The notes under the pieces: generated by a model | What the model was told of the DNA's origin: nothing | Databases searched by the model: none | What the model saw: the letters and a program-made list of their open reading frames with translations, nothing else | Assembly: GCF_030252345.1 (NCBI RefSeq) | Contig: NZ_CP126980.1 | Location: 2,433,501-2,497,500 of the forward strand | Source: Actinoplanes oblitus | Lineage (GTDB): Bacteria; Actinomycetota; Actinomycetes; Mycobacteriales; Micromonosporaceae | Length of the DNA stretch: 64,000 nucleotides | Direction of reading: 5' to 3' | In this document: positions 34,068-44,295 of the stretch, piece after piece | How the letters are laid out: each line of letters begins with the position of its first letter | How positions within the stretch are numbered: the first letter of the stretch is position 1 | Position numbers and translations under genes: made by a program

Positions 34068-34945
34068 CCCGCATTCGGCTCCGTTGCCGTCTCGAGGGGG
34101 TCGTCTGTGCCGTTGAGTGCATCGTCCAGGGCGGTCAGATCAAGTTGCACGTCCGGAAGCTCGCCGGGGTCGGTCCAGGAGACCGGATGCTGAGCGGGGA
34201 AGATGCCGGCCTTGCCTAGCTCTTCCACGGCGTTGTCCGGGGGAATGCCTCGCAAGGTGGCGATCGTCTGTACGGAGACCACACCCTCGGCATAGCCCTG
34301 GATGGCCCGGGCCAGCAGCCGTTGCGGCGCGCGTCGCTGGGCCGAGTCCGTTTGCAGCGCCTCGTACTGGTCGCTCCACCCGAACCGAACAGCGAGCTGG
34401 GGTGCCATCACACTCATCCAGTCGCGTTTGGTGTCGGTGTCGATGCATCCCGCTTGTTCGAGGGCGATGGCGGCAATCTGTGGTGAGACCAGGAATCGCT
34501 GCACGACGGCCGAGAGCGTTGCCAGGTTGACCTCGGGGATGTCGGCGAGGAAAGCCTTCAGCCCTTCGAGGGGCAGCAGGAGATGCCGGGCGAAGGTGTT
34601 GGCGCGGCTTTCGACCGGGGTGGAGGCGCTCCAGTCGCAGGTGGTGTTGTCCGCCCAGTCGCCGAAGATGACGTGGGCGAGTTCGTGGGCAAGGGTGCTG
34701 CGTTGCCGCATCGGATGGCGGGTCCGCGCGACGCCGATGAACACGGTGTCGCGGTGCGGATCCCGCATCGTCAACCCGTGTTCATCGGGTCCTGCGTCGA
34801 GGACGGCCACGTCGATGCCGGCTGACTGCTCGATCAAGGCGACCAGGTCGCCCAGCGGCTGTAGCCCCAGCCGGTGTTCGTCGCGGAACCGCTCGGCGGC
34901 GGCACGCCCCTCAACCTCGGCGTTCACGGTTGTCACCGCCGTCAC
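34064..34945 (-). CDS. ImmA/IrrE-family metallopeptidase
   Basis: 293 residues. The zinc peptidase motif HELAH is at 87-91, followed by Glu112 in PVESRANTFARHLLLP, the pattern of COG2856 proteins. Family members cleave a partner repressor (ImmR in ICEBs1, DdrO in Deinococcus) when DNA damage or another signal occurs. The C-terminal 150 residues are helical and may sense that signal. It overlaps the XRE gene upstream and the PIN gene downstream by 4 bases each. The XRE protein is thus its likely substrate, and cleavage would derepress the operon. Confidence 0.85.
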   Translation of the reverse strand: MTAVTTVNAEVEGRAAAERFRDEHRLGLQPLGDLVALIEQSAGIDVAVLDAGPDEHGLTMRDPHRDTVFIGVARTRHPMRQRSTLAHELAHVIFGDWADNTTCDWSASTPVESRANTFARHLLLPLEGLKAFLADIPEVNLATLSAVVQRFLVSPQIAAIALEQAGCIDTDTKRDWMSVMAPQLAVRFGWSDQYEALQTDSAQRRAPQRLLARAIQGYAEGVVSVQTIATLRGIPPDNAVEELGKAGIFPAQHPVSWTDPGELPDVQLDLTALDDALNGTDDPLETATEPNAG

Positions 34946-35280
34946 ATCGTGGCCGGAATGGCCTGCTCGTCCAGGTAGTCGTCAAGTTCGAGGAAGTGCA
35001 GCAGCGCGTCGCGCATGGCCTGCATGTCGGAGCCGTTGGTGGCCCGGGCTGCGCACTGGACCCGGTCGGCGACGGTGCTGGTCCCGGTGAGCTGCGCGAC
35101 AGTGAAGCCTGTTGCCCACGAGATCGCCACGATTTCCGGCAACTTCGCCACGCGGTCGCCGGAGATGATCCGCGACAGGGTGGGCTGGGAGATGCCGGTA
35201 GCGTCGGCGAGCGCGCGCTGGCTTAGTCCCGCGGTTGCCCGAGCCTTCTCTATCAGTGAGCCGATGTTGATGCTGGTCAT
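34942..35280 (-). CDS. XRE-family HTH regulator
   Basis: 112 residues. An N-terminal helix-turn-helix (LSQRALADATGISQPTLSRI, about 19-38) is followed by a short helical tail. It is the first gene of the operon, overlapping the ImmA/IrrE gene by 4 bases. By analogy with ImmR-ImmA and DdrO-IrrE it would repress its own promoter in the 35281-35340 region and be cleaved by its neighbour. The promoter area holds TGATTCAG and TGAATCATGA motifs that could be half-sites of an operator. Confidence 0.8.
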   Translation of the reverse strand: MTSINIGSLIEKARATAGLSQRALADATGISQPTLSRIISGDRVAKLPEIVAISWATGFTVAQLTGTSTVADRVQCAARATNGSDMQAMRDALLHFLELDDYLDEQAIPATM

Positions 35281-35883
35281 GATTGCTGCCCCGGATCTGA
35301 ATCATGATCGGATGTTGTGATTCAGTCTACGCGATTGTCCGCGCTGGCGCCATTTCCCGTATCGGCAGCTAAGGGCGCAAGGGTGTTGCCCGGCGTTCTA
35401 GCGCCACCACGGACGAGCCGGCGAAGCGACCAACTACGATCAACATGGGTCGGGTGCTGCGCTGAGCCCGGCGCTGGCCGGCAATCCGACGCTGCTGGGC
35501 TTCACGGCCGTCGCCGTGCTGCTCGCGATCATCGGCAACCTGTTGATGGGTGATATCGCGAGGATCAAGGAGGCGATCATAAAGGTGTGCGCTGGTTCTG
35601 CCTTCCAGGTTCTCTCCGGGTTGGCGACGAACCTCGCAGCAGCGGCGGGCTGAGCGCAGCGCCGACCCGTAGCGACTTGGTCCACTGATTCGTCCCGGGC
35701 CGGTAGGTGCCGTTCCCGCTGAGCTGCCCTGAGGGTCAACGGCACCCGAGTCGGTGATCCAGCGTCCTCGTATGAGTGAGATCCGTTCGCCTTTGCTGGT
35801 GAACTGTTGTCCGGGTGCTGGGCGTTGGTCGGTGTCGGCGGGTTCGGTGGAGTGAGGCGGGGGCCTGACTCGGAGTCGATGCT
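35281..35883. other. Upstream region of the XRE operon and of serine recombinase 1
   Basis: The left end (35281-35340) is the promoter zone of the XRE operon, with related TGATTCA/TGAATCA words. The centre holds a gene remnant without a start (reported separately). The right end has no clear feature other than CGGAG before the recombinase start. Confidence 0.5.
35402..35653 (+). pseudogene. Small membrane-protein remnant lacking a start codon
   Basis: An open frame of 83 codons after a TAG at 35399-35401 encodes GEATNYDQHGSGAALSPALA and then a clear transmembrane helix (TLLGFTAVAVLLAIIGNLLM), ending at a TGA. No ATG, GTG or TTG precedes the helix; only CTG could serve. Either it is a fragment of a lost gene or it uses a CTG start. 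Confidence 0.35.
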
Positions 35884-37281
35884 ATGAAGAACATCAACCC
35901 AGGTGGATCATTGCGGCCGTGGCGCGAAGCCGACGTCTCTCCACGAGCCCGCGGCCGCCGTACCGTGAAGCCGGCCGGTCAGCTGAGGTTCGCGTTCTAC
36001 GGGCGGTTCTCGACGAAGGAGCACCAGGACCCGGAGACCTCGCGCCGCTGGCAACTGGAGTGCGCCAACCAGGTGATCGCCGGGCTCGGCAACATTGTTG
36101 TCGAGTACGTCGATGTGGGTGTGTCCCGGCGCCGGTCGTGGAGGCGCAGGCCGCAGGCGGCTCTGCTGCTGGACGCGGTGAGCCGCGGGAAACCGGGTTT
36201 CGACGCGGTGGTGGTCGGCGAGTACGAGCGGGCATTTTGCGGCCGGCAGGCTTTCGAGATCGCCGAACTGTTCCAGCAGCACGATGTCGGGCTGTGGCTG
36301 CCGGAAACCCTCGGCGCGGTGGACCTGGCGGACCCGGCGCACCGGGCGGTGCTGATCGAGGTCGGTGCCCGGTCGCTGCGCGAGGTCCAGCGGGACCGGC
36401 ACCGGGCGATTGAGGCGATGAGCGCTCAGGCTCAGTATCAGGGCCGCTATCTGGGTGGCCGGCCGCCGTACGGATACTGCCTGGTCGATGCCGGGCCGCA
36501 CCCGAACGCCAGCCACGCCCGGTGGGGGCGGCAGCAACAGCGCTTGGCCCCGGACCTGGCGACGGCCCGCCATGTGCGGTGGATCTTCGCGCGCCGGCTG
36601 GCCGGTGGCTCGATGACCGGCATAGCGCGGGACCTCAACGACCGTGGTGTCCCGTGCCCGTCGGCGTATGACCGCGGCCGGAACCAGCATCGCAGCGGCG
36701 CGGGCTGGGCGGTCACGACGGTCGCGGCGATCCTGGCCAACCCTCGCTACACCGGCCGTCAGGTGTGGAACCGCCAAGCAGTCCAGCACCACGACACGGA
36801 CGGCGTCTCCGGTGCAGACCAGCAGCGGACCCGAACGGCCCGGCGTGACTGGGTGATCTCCGACCGGGTCGTCCACGAGCCGCTGGTCAGCGAAGCCGAC
36901 TTCATCGCCACACAAGCCGTCAACGCCCTCGACCGTCCCGCGGACGGCAGCACCCGTACCTATCAACTAGTCGGCGTGCTGCGGTGCGCGGCCTGTGACC
37001 GGCGTTTGGAATCGCACTGGTCGTATGACCGGGCTTGGTACCGCTGCCGGCACGGCTACAGCAGCGCATCAACCACCGGCGGCCGCGCCTGGACCGGGTC
37101 CGTCTATTGGCGAGAAGACCGCCTGCTCGAACAGATCCCGGCCCTGCTGCCGGCCGGGTGGCGGCAGCTGTCGCCGGAGATGGAGACGGTCGCCGGGTAC
37201 CTGCGCAGCCACGGGCTTCTCGTCGTCTGCAGTCGGGACGCGGTGGCCCTTCAGCCGGATGCGGCGCTGTCGGCTCGCTGA
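35884..37281 (+). CDS. Large serine recombinase 1
   Basis: 465 residues. The N-terminal resolvase domain begins RFAFYGRFSTKEHQDPETSR, with nucleophile Ser43. A Recombinase domain follows (LGGRPPYGYCLVDAG, TARHVRWIFARRLAGG, ILANPRYTGRQVWNRQ), then a zinc-ribbon segment with LRCAACDRRLES and YRCRHG at about 385-415. It has the same plan as the recombinase at 45252, and the two bracket the Wadjet genes. The gene is on the plus strand, 172 bases before jetA. Possible roles are integration or excision of a Wadjet-bearing sub-element. Its own att sites were not identified. Confidence 0.88.
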   Translation: MKNINPGGSLRPWREADVSPRARGRRTVKPAGQLRFAFYGRFSTKEHQDPETSRRWQLECANQVIAGLGNIVVEYVDVGVSRRRSWRRRPQAALLLDAVSRGKPGFDAVVVGEYERAFCGRQAFEIAELFQQHDVGLWLPETLGAVDLADPAHRAVLIEVGARSLREVQRDRHRAIEAMSAQAQYQGRYLGGRPPYGYCLVDAGPHPNASHARWGRQQQRLAPDLATARHVRWIFARRLAGGSMTGIARDLNDRGVPCPSAYDRGRNQHRSGAGWAVTTVAAILANPRYTGRQVWNRQAVQHHDTDGVSGADQQRTRTARRDWVISDRVVHEPLVSEADFIATQAVNALDRPADGSTRTYQLVGVLRCAACDRRLESHWSYDRAWYRCRHGYSSASTTGGRAWTGSVYWREDRLLEQIPALLPAGWRQLSPEMETVAGYLRSHGLLVVCSRDAVALQPDAALSAR

Positions 37282-37453
37282 GGCCAGCCTGCCGTCAGCC
37301 TGGGCCGAATCGGATGAATGAGTGGCTGGCATTTGCTGGCAACTCGGCGCAAATAGGCGTGGCTCGATGGTGCTGTCAGCTCGCAGTCCGCGAACTTGTC
37401 GTACTCCGCTCGTAGCATGACGTGGCGAGTCGGCAGCCCAACGTGAGGACGCG

Positions 37454-38914
37454 ATGGAGATCGACGAGATTGACACGCTGCGCCGCAACAGCGCGGCCTG
37501 GCGACTGCTGCGAGCCGACAACGCCGCGCTGATCCTGTACTTCCTCGGCAAGGCATTCACCGAGCAGAACCTCCGCTCGATCGCAGCACCCGACCTGGCC
37601 AGTCAACTCGACGGCGAACTCGCTGCCATCAACGAGCGGGCCGGTGAAGTCCTGTATCCCCGGCCGGCGAAGGCCTATCTCGAGGACTGGGCCCGCCCGG
37701 ACGCCGGATGGCTGCGCAAGTTCTACCCGCCCGGCTCGGACGAACCGCACTTCGATGCCACACCGGCGGTCGAGAAGGCCCTGACCTGGGTGCGGTCGCT
37801 GCCGAGCCGCAGTTTCGTGGGCACGGAGTCGCGGCTCAACATCGTGTTCGACCTGCTGCGCCAGCTCGCCTTTGGCACCGAGACCGACCCCGAGGCACGT
37901 CTTGAGGAGCTCTACCGGCGGCGTGCCGAGATCGACGCCGAGATCAGCCGAGTACTGGCCGGCGACATCCCGATCATGGATTCGGCCGCGCAACGCGACC
38001 GGTACCAGCAGCTGACGATCACCGCTCGCGGTCTGCTCGCCGACTTCCGCGAGGTGGAGGCGAACTTCCGAGCCCTTGACCGTGATCTGAGGGAGAAAGT
38101 GGCGCTCTGGCAGGGCTCCAAAGGCGCGCTGCTCGACGACGTGCTCGGCAGCCGCAGCGCCATCACCGACTCTGATCAGGGCCGCAGCTTTCACGCCTTC
38201 TACGACTTCCTGCTGTCCGCGCAACGGCAGAGCGAACTGGCCGAACTGCTGCAGCGGGTGCACCAGCTGGAGACCATTGACGACCCGGACCCGCGGCTGC
38301 GCCGCATCCACCATCACTGGCTGGACGCCGGCGAGCGCACCCAGGCCACCGTCCGGCTGCTCAGCGAACAACTGCGCAAGTTCCTCGACGACCAAGTGTG
38401 GCTGGAGAACCGCCGGGTCATGGACGTGCTGCACAGCATCGAAGCCCGGGCGCTGGCCCTGCGGGATTTGCCGGCCGACACGTTCGTCATGGAGATCGAC
38501 GCGGCGGCACCGGTCATCAACCTGCCCATGGAACGGCCGCTGTACCGGCCCGGTAACCGGGCCGTCCTCGACAGCTCCGTACCGGAGGGCCCGGACGACG
38601 AGCAGGTCGACGTGTCTGCCCTCTTCGAACAGGTCTATGTCGATCCTGGCCGCCTGCGAGCGGCGGTTGTCCGGGCGTTGCGGCACGAGACCCATGTCGA
38701 ACTGCCCGACGTCATCGCCGAGCAGCCGTTGGAGCAAGGACTCGCCGAACTGGTCACCTATCTGACCTTGACCGACCCCAGCTTCGACACCGTCTTCGAT
38801 GAAGGCCACCAGCAGCACATCACCTGGCTCGACAACGACGGCCGCAGCCGGCGAGTTCACCTACCCCGAGTGATCTTCACCCGGGCCGCCGCCGGGCAGG
38901 TGAACGTCGCATGA
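37454..38914 (+). CDS. jetA: Wadjet subunit JetA (DUF3375)
   Basis: 486 residues with the DUF3375 pattern: a winged-helix N-terminus (TLRRNSAAWRLLRADNAALI, YFLGKAFTEQN), then LTWVRSLPSRSFVGTESRLN and a long helical arm (ARLEELYRRRAEIDAEI). A C-terminal winged helix ends near TDPSFDTVFDEGHQQHITWL. JetA is the kleisin-like (MukF-like) subunit of the condensin-type JetABC complex. It starts at an ATG after GTGAGGA and overlaps jetB by 4 bases. First gene of the four-gene operon. Confidence 0.9.
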   Translation: MEIDEIDTLRRNSAAWRLLRADNAALILYFLGKAFTEQNLRSIAAPDLASQLDGELAAINERAGEVLYPRPAKAYLEDWARPDAGWLRKFYPPGSDEPHFDATPAVEKALTWVRSLPSRSFVGTESRLNIVFDLLRQLAFGTETDPEARLEELYRRRAEIDAEISRVLAGDIPIMDSAAQRDRYQQLTITARGLLADFREVEANFRALDRDLREKVALWQGSKGALLDDVLGSRSAITDSDQGRSFHAFYDFLLSAQRQSELAELLQRVHQLETIDDPDPRLRRIHHHWLDAGERTQATVRLLSEQLRKFLDDQVWLENRRVMDVLHSIEARALALRDLPADTFVMEIDAAAPVINLPMERPLYRPGNRAVLDSSVPEGPDDEQVDVSALFEQVYVDPGRLRAAVVRALRHETHVELPDVIAEQPLEQGLAELVTYLTLTDPSFDTVFDEGHQQHITWLDNDGRSRRVHLPRVIFTRAAAGQVNVA

Positions 38915-39522
38915 GCACCCGCCCCGCTGACGAAGCACCCAACCTGTCCATCGCCGTCACCCACCTGCTCAAAGGCGTCGTCTACCGCGACACCCAGGAG
39001 GTCGCCTGGCGGCACCTGCTGCAGCTGCAATCCCAGGTCCGTGACCACTTCACAGTGATCGGCCTGGTCGCGGAGATCGACGAGACCGAGGGATATGCCT
39101 ACCTGCGTTCCCGCCTCGACGACCCCGCCGAGGACTCACCGATCCCGCGGCTGATCGCTCGCCGGCAACTGTCCCTGCACGTCAGCGTTCTACTCGCCCT
39201 GCTCCGCAAGAGGCTGGCCGAGTTCGACGCCGCCGGGGCAGAAACCCGGCTGATCCTGACCCGTCAGCAGATCATCGACATGCTCACCCTCTTTCTTCCC
39301 CGCACCAGCACCGACGCCCGGCTCATCGACCAGATCGACACCCACATCACCAAAATCATCGACATGGGGTTCCTGCGCCGGGTCAACGACACCGAGACCA
39401 GCTTCGAGGTACGCCGCATCGTGAAAGCCTTCGTCGACGGGCAATGGCTCAGCGACCTCGACGCTCGGCTCGCCGACTACGCCGCCCAGTTCGCTGGGCC
39501 CGTCGCGGAGGACACCCTGTGA
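38911..39522 (+). CDS. jetB: Wadjet subunit JetB (DUF4194)
   Basis: 203 residues matching DUF4194: [20 protein letters not shown], then [40 protein letters not shown] and [20 protein letters not shown]. JetB is the MukE/KITE-like small winged-helix dimer that bridges kleisin and SMC arms. It is translationally coupled on both sides: it overlaps jetA, and its TGA overlaps the jetC GTG. Length is normal for the family. Confidence 0.9.
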   Translation: MSTRPADEAPNLSIAVTHLLKGVVYRDTQEVAWRHLLQLQSQVRDHFTVIGLVAEIDETEGYAYLRSRLDDPAEDSPIPRLIARRQLSLHVSVLLALLRKRLAEFDAAGAETRLILTRQQIIDMLTLFLPRTSTDARLIDQIDTHITKIIDMGFLRRVNDTETSFEVRRIVKAFVDGQWLSDLDARLADYAAQFAGPVAEDTL

Positions 39523-42500
39523 CCGAGCAGCTGCCGGCAGGTCCCGGCTTCCGGCTCCAGCGCCTCGAAGTCCGCAACTGGGGTACCTTCCACGACCGGA
39601 TCTGGACCTTCGACCTCGGCGGAGCCAACGCCCTGCTCACCGGCGACATCGGCTCCGGCAAGTCCACCCTGGTCGATGCCCTCACCACGCTGCTCATGCC
39701 GGCAAACAAGATCGCCTACAACCGCGCCGCCGGAGCCGAAGCCCGCGAACGGACGCTGCGCTCATACGTCCTGGGCTACCACAAGTCCGAACGCAACGAG
39801 GACACCGGCAGCTCACGCCCGGTCGCCCTACGCCGCGGCAGCTGCTACTCCGTCATCCTGGCCGTATTCACCAACACGGCCACCGGCGCCACCGTTAGTC
39901 TGGCCCAGGTGTTCTGGCTTCACGACGGCAACTCCGGGCCGCCGGAACGCTTCCACCTCGTCGCGGACCAGGCACTGTCGATCAGCGCTGACTTCTCCGA
40001 CTTCGGCACGGAGATCAAAACCCTCAAACAGCGGCTTCGGGCAGCTGGTGCCAAGCCGCATGATCACTTCACCGACTACGGGAAAGACTTCCGCCGTCGC
40101 CTCGGCATCGCCTCTGAGCAGGCCATGGATCTGTTCCACCAGACCGTGTCGATGAAAGCCGTCGACAACCTCAACGACTTCGTCCGCAGTCACATGCTCG
40201 AACCATTCGACACCACCGAACTCATCCGCGGCCTCGTCACCCACTTCGACGACCTCACCAGCGCCCACGAGGCCGTCCTCACCGCCCGCGCACAGATCGA
40301 AGCACTCACCCCGCTACTCGCGCACTGCACCACTGCCGAGGAACAGCGGCGCACGATCAAACACCTTGGCAAGCTGCGAACAGCCCTGCCCTACTTCTGC
40401 GCCCATGGGAAGGCAACCGCGCTGCAACAGCGCATCACCGTCAACCAAGGACAACACCGGAAACTGAGCGACCAGCACAATCGGCTCGGCAACGAACTCT
40501 CCGATGCCCGCGAGCGCAAGTCGGCCCTGGAACTCGAACGAGCCGGGCACGGCGGCGATCGCATCACCGCGATCGAACGCGAGATCAACCAAACCCGCGA
40601 ACAGCAGAACGAACGACGCCGTCGCGCCGACCAGTTCGCCGACCTTCTTACCCGAGCCGAGTTCGCGTCAGTGGGCGACCTGATGCAGTTCCAGACTCGA
40701 CGCGCCGAGATCACGGCCAAGGCCGAGGACAGCGAACAGAAACGTGCCCGTTTGCAGGAAGAATTGGGCATCGCCCAATCAGCGGTGAGCGACCTCGGAA
40801 CGAAGATCAAGGAACTCAACGACGACCTGCTCAGTCTCAAGGACCGGCGCAGCAACATCCCGAGGCCCAGCCTGCTGCTGCGTCAGCGCATGTGCGCCGA
40901 GCTGGACCTGGCCGAGGAAGATCTGCCGTTCGCCGGCGAACTCATCCAGGTACGCCAGGACGCCGCCGAATGGGAAGGCGCCGCCGAACGAGTACTGCAT
41001 GGCTTCGCTGTATCCGTCCTCGTACCCCAGGACCACTATCAGGCAGTCTCCGACTGGATCAACGCCAACCATCTTGGCGGCCGGATCGTCTACTACCGGG
41101 TGCCACCACGCGACCTGGCACCTCCAGTCGTACGCCCGCAGACGCTGTTCGCCCGCTTGGAGGTCCGCGAAGGCCCTCTGCAAGCGTGGGTCGAAAACCA
41201 GCTCAGCCATCGCGCCGACCACGTATGCGTTGACACCATGGCCGACTTCCGGCGCCAGGAACGCGCCATCACCCGGGCCGGGCAGATCAAGGGCGGAGGC
41301 GGACGACACGAAAAAGACGACCGGCGTCGCATCGACGACCGGACTTCGTACGTCCTCGGGTGGAGCAACGAACTGAAGGTCCAGGCGATCATGACGCAGG
41401 CAGTCGCGTTGACGAAGACCTACACCGAGGCGCAAGGCAGCCGCAACCGGATCGCGCAGGACGCGAAGAAGAATTCCGACCTGGCACTCATCCTGTCTCA
41501 GCTGACTGTGTTCACCGACTACACCGACCTCGACTGGCAGCGCTGCGCGTCACGCATCGTCGACCTGACCAACGAACGCCGCAACCTGGAGAACTCCTCC
41601 GGCCAGCTGCAACGCATCGCCGCCGACCTCGAGTTGGTGGCGAAACTGATCAAAGGTCACGAAGAGCTCCAAGAGCAGCTGTCGCGAAAGATCGGAGGCT
41701 TCAACAACCAGATCGACACCGACAAGGGCCTACTGGCATCGGCGCAGGGCACGACGGCGGAACCACAATTCGCCGAGGCGCAGCAATACTTCACCGACAT
41801 CAGCGAGTTGGTGGCTGGCGCGCCGGCCACCACACCAGAACAGTACGACCGGCTCGCGAGCAACACCGAGCGCCGCCTGAATGAGAAGCGCGAACAAGCC
41901 GACGATGCGCTCGGCAAGGCCCGGGAGCTAGCCGTACGCGCGATGACCAACTTTCGGCGCAGCTATCCCCAGCTCACCAAAGAGATGGACGACTCCCTCG
42001 AAGCCACATCCGAGTACCGCGCGTTACACCAGCGGCTGGCCGACGACGACCTTCCCCGCTTCGAGAACGAGTTCAAGCAGTACCTGAACACCAACACGAT
42101 CCGCGAGATCGCCTCGTTCAACTCCCAGCTCAACCGGCAGAGCGAACTGATCCGCGACCGCATCGACACGATCAACCAATCTCTGGTCGACATCGACTAC
42201 AACGACGGCCGCTACATCCGCCTCGAAGTGCATCCGACAGTGAGCACCGACATCCGTGACTTCCGGACCGAACTACGTGCCTGCACCGACGACTCGCTCA
42301 ACCCTGACGACACCGACCAGTATTCGGAGCGCAAGTTCCTTCAGGTCAAGCAGCTCATCGAACGGTTCCGCGGCCGGGAAGGGCACACCGACGCCGACAA
42401 GAACTGGACCCGGCGCGTCACCGACGTCCGCAGCTGGTTCACGTTCTCGGCATCCGAACGATGGCGCGAGGACGACACCGAACACGAGACCTATACCGAC

Positions 42501-42890
42501 TCCGGCGGCAAGTCAGGCGGGCAGAAGGAGAAACTCGCCTACACCATCCTGGCCGCCTCGCTGGCCTACCAATTCCGCCTCGACGACCCGGCCGGCGCCG
42601 ACCACACCTTCCGCTTCGTCGTCATCGACGAAGCGTTCGGTCGCGGCTCCGCCGAATCCGCCGACTACGCTCTCAAACTGTTCCAGCGCCTGGGCCTGCA
42701 ACTGCTCATCGTGACACCGTTGCAGAAGATCCACGTCATCGAACCATTCGTCAACGCCGTCGGCTACGTCGACAACCCGCGCGGCGACAACTCCCGCCTG
42801 CACTGCATGACCATCGAGGAATACCGGGTGCGGCAACTGGCCCACCTCCAGGGCAAACTCTCAGCCTTCGAGACTGAGCACGTCGCGTGA
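39519..42890 (+). CDS. jetC: Wadjet subunit JetC (SMC/MukB-like ATPase)
   Basis: 1123 residues from a GTG that overlaps the jetB stop, with GGAGGAC in front. Walker A is [14 protein letters not shown] at about 41-54. Long coiled-coil arms flank a central hinge region (about 290-480 and 700-960, for example [17 protein letters not shown]). The ABC signature region is [20 protein letters not shown] (about 994) and Walker B is [15 protein letters not shown] (about 1033). JetC dimers use ATP to extrude DNA loops and detect small circular plasmids. All ATPase motifs are intact, so the complex should work. Confidence 0.92.
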   Translation: MTEQLPAGPGFRLQRLEVRNWGTFHDRIWTFDLGGANALLTGDIGSGKSTLVDALTTLLMPANKIAYNRAAGAEARERTLRSYVLGYHKSERNEDTGSSRPVALRRGSCYSVILAVFTNTATGATVSLAQVFWLHDGNSGPPERFHLVADQALSISADFSDFGTEIKTLKQRLRAAGAKPHDHFTDYGKDFRRRLGIASEQAMDLFHQTVSMKAVDNLNDFVRSHMLEPFDTTELIRGLVTHFDDLTSAHEAVLTARAQIEALTPLLAHCTTAEEQRRTIKHLGKLRTALPYFCAHGKATALQQRITVNQGQHRKLSDQHNRLGNELSDARERKSALELERAGHGGDRITAIEREINQTREQQNERRRRADQFADLLTRAEFASVGDLMQFQTRRAEITAKAEDSEQKRARLQEELGIAQSAVSDLGTKIKELNDDLLSLKDRRSNIPRPSLLLRQRMCAELDLAEEDLPFAGELIQVRQDAAEWEGAAERVLHGFAVSVLVPQDHYQAVSDWINANHLGGRIVYYRVPPRDLAPPVVRPQTLFARLEVREGPLQAWVENQLSHRADHVCVDTMADFRRQERAITRAGQIKGGGGRHEKDDRRRIDDRTSYVLGWSNELKVQAIMTQAVALTKTYTEAQGSRNRIAQDAKKNSDLALILSQLTVFTDYTDLDWQRCASRIVDLTNERRNLENSSGQLQRIAADLELVAKLIKGHEELQEQLSRKIGGFNNQIDTDKGLLASAQGTTAEPQFAEAQQYFTDISELVAGAPATTPEQYDRLASNTERRLNEKREQADDALGKARELAVRAMTNFRRSYPQLTKEMDDSLEATSEYRALHQRLADDDLPRFENEFKQYLNTNTIREIASFNSQLNRQSELIRDRIDTINQSLVDIDYNDGRYIRLEVHPTVSTDIRDFRTELRACTDDSLNPDDTDQYSERKFLQVKQLIERFRGREGHTDADKNWTRRVTDVRSWFTFSASERWREDDTEHETYTDSGGKSGGQKEKLAYTILAASLAYQFRLDDPAGADHTFRFVVIDEAFGRGSAESADYALKLFQRLGLQLLIVTPLQKIHVIEPFVNAVGYVDNPRGDNSRLHCMTIEEYRVRQLAHLQGKLSAFETEHVA

Positions 42891-44074
42891 GCGCGACGAG
42901 ATCGTGGTCGGAACCCGCCGACATCATCGGCCAGTTGCGGCGCCGCTGGGAACGCGGCGACTTCCTCACCAACCTCGCCACCGGCATCGCCTGGGCGCCG
43001 GTCGACGTCGCGATCCGCACGCCTACGGCCGGCGACGTCGCCCACCGATTCACCGACGTCCAGGAATGGGTCACCAGGTGGCGAGCAGCTGAGAACGGCA
43101 ACCTGCGGCTCGACTTCAAAACGATCGGCGGCCGGATCGCCGGGAGCAACCGCCTGCCCTGCCGAGCCTGGATCGACACACCACAACAACTCTGGGCGCT
43201 GCTCGCCGTCACCGGCAAAGTACGACGGTTCATGGACCTGGTGGCCTACACCCAGGATGCCGCGCCGGCACTGTTAGAGCTGATCGCCACGCAGCCGATC
43301 AGAGTGCTGTCCTACGAGACGGACTGGATGCGGCTGGTCACCACAGCCCTCTGGATCGAAGCGCACGCGAACGCGGATACCTACCTGCGACAGGTGGACG
43401 TTCGCGGCGTCGACACCAAATACATCGAGCAGAACCGGGCCATACTCGCTGCCATCCTCGACCGGCTCCTGCCTGAGCAACGGATCGACCCGACGCAGCC
43501 GCCGGCCAACTTCGCTGCGCGCTACCGGATGCGCACCAAACCCGCCTACGTCAGGACGCGACTGCTCGACCCGCCCCCAGGGACCGCGTTCACCGAGCTG
43601 ACCGTACGAGCCGACGAACTGGCCCTTCATCCACCAACCGCCAGAACAATCATCGTCGTCGAGAACGAAATTACGTTCCTCGCACTCCCATACGTGCCGA
43701 ACACCGCGGCCATCCTCGGCGGCGGATACGCCGTACCCGTACTGAGGGCACTCCCGTGGCTGTTCGAGCGCAAACTGATCTATTGGGGGGACCTCGACAC
43801 ACACGGCTTCGCCATCCTCGATCGGCTTCGCCGTTCATTTCCGCATGTCCGGTCAATGCTGATGGACCGAGAAACGCTACTGGCCCACGAGGAGCACTGG
43901 GGCATCGAACCGACTCCAGCCGCTGCGAGCCTGCCCGACCTGGATGCCGACGAAGCGGCCCTCTACCGTGACCTCGTTCACCAAGTACTCGGCGAACGCG
44001 TGCGGCTGGAGCAGGAACGTATCGGATTCTCAGCCGTCACCCGGGCGCTCGCCTCGCTTGACGACATCGCCTGA
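42887..44074 (+). CDS. jetD: Wadjet nuclease subunit JetD (DUF3322/DUF2220)
   Basis: 395 residues from a GTG overlapping the jetC stop. The N-terminal DUF3322 part (about 1-190) contains [20 protein letters not shown] and [20 protein letters not shown]. The C-terminal DUF2220 part is a topoisomerase VI-like Toprim fold: [14 protein letters not shown] (catalytic Glu, about 254), then [18 protein letters not shown] (about 298). JetD cuts plasmid DNA once JetABC has stalled on a closed circle. The catalytic Glu and the DLDTHG acidic motif are present. It is the last gene of the operon. Confidence 0.9.
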   Translation: MSATRSWSEPADIIGQLRRRWERGDFLTNLATGIAWAPVDVAIRTPTAGDVAHRFTDVQEWVTRWRAAENGNLRLDFKTIGGRIAGSNRLPCRAWIDTPQQLWALLAVTGKVRRFMDLVAYTQDAAPALLELIATQPIRVLSYETDWMRLVTTALWIEAHANADTYLRQVDVRGVDTKYIEQNRAILAAILDRLLPEQRIDPTQPPANFAARYRMRTKPAYVRTRLLDPPPGTAFTELTVRADELALHPPTARTIIVVENEITFLALPYVPNTAAILGGGYAVPVLRALPWLFERKLIYWGDLDTHGFAILDRLRRSFPHVRSMLMDRETLLAHEEHWGIEPTPAAASLPDLDADEAALYRDLVHQVLGERVRLEQERIGFSAVTRALASLDDIA

Positions 44075-44295
44075 CGACGTAGCGTTGCCGAGGCTTGTTG
44101 GAGCTTGGACTCGCTGAGGAGGAGAGCACGCCCAGGCGCGACCTTTCGTCAAGCCCAACTCCCCTCCGCGCTCTGTCACCGATGTGTGATCGGCAGCTTC
44201 CTGTCGTCGGGGCACGGTAGCTCCCGATGTCCTGGCACCACGTTGCCGGCCCACCGTCTCCGGGCGGGTGTGATCTTCCGGATCCGTTGCCGACC

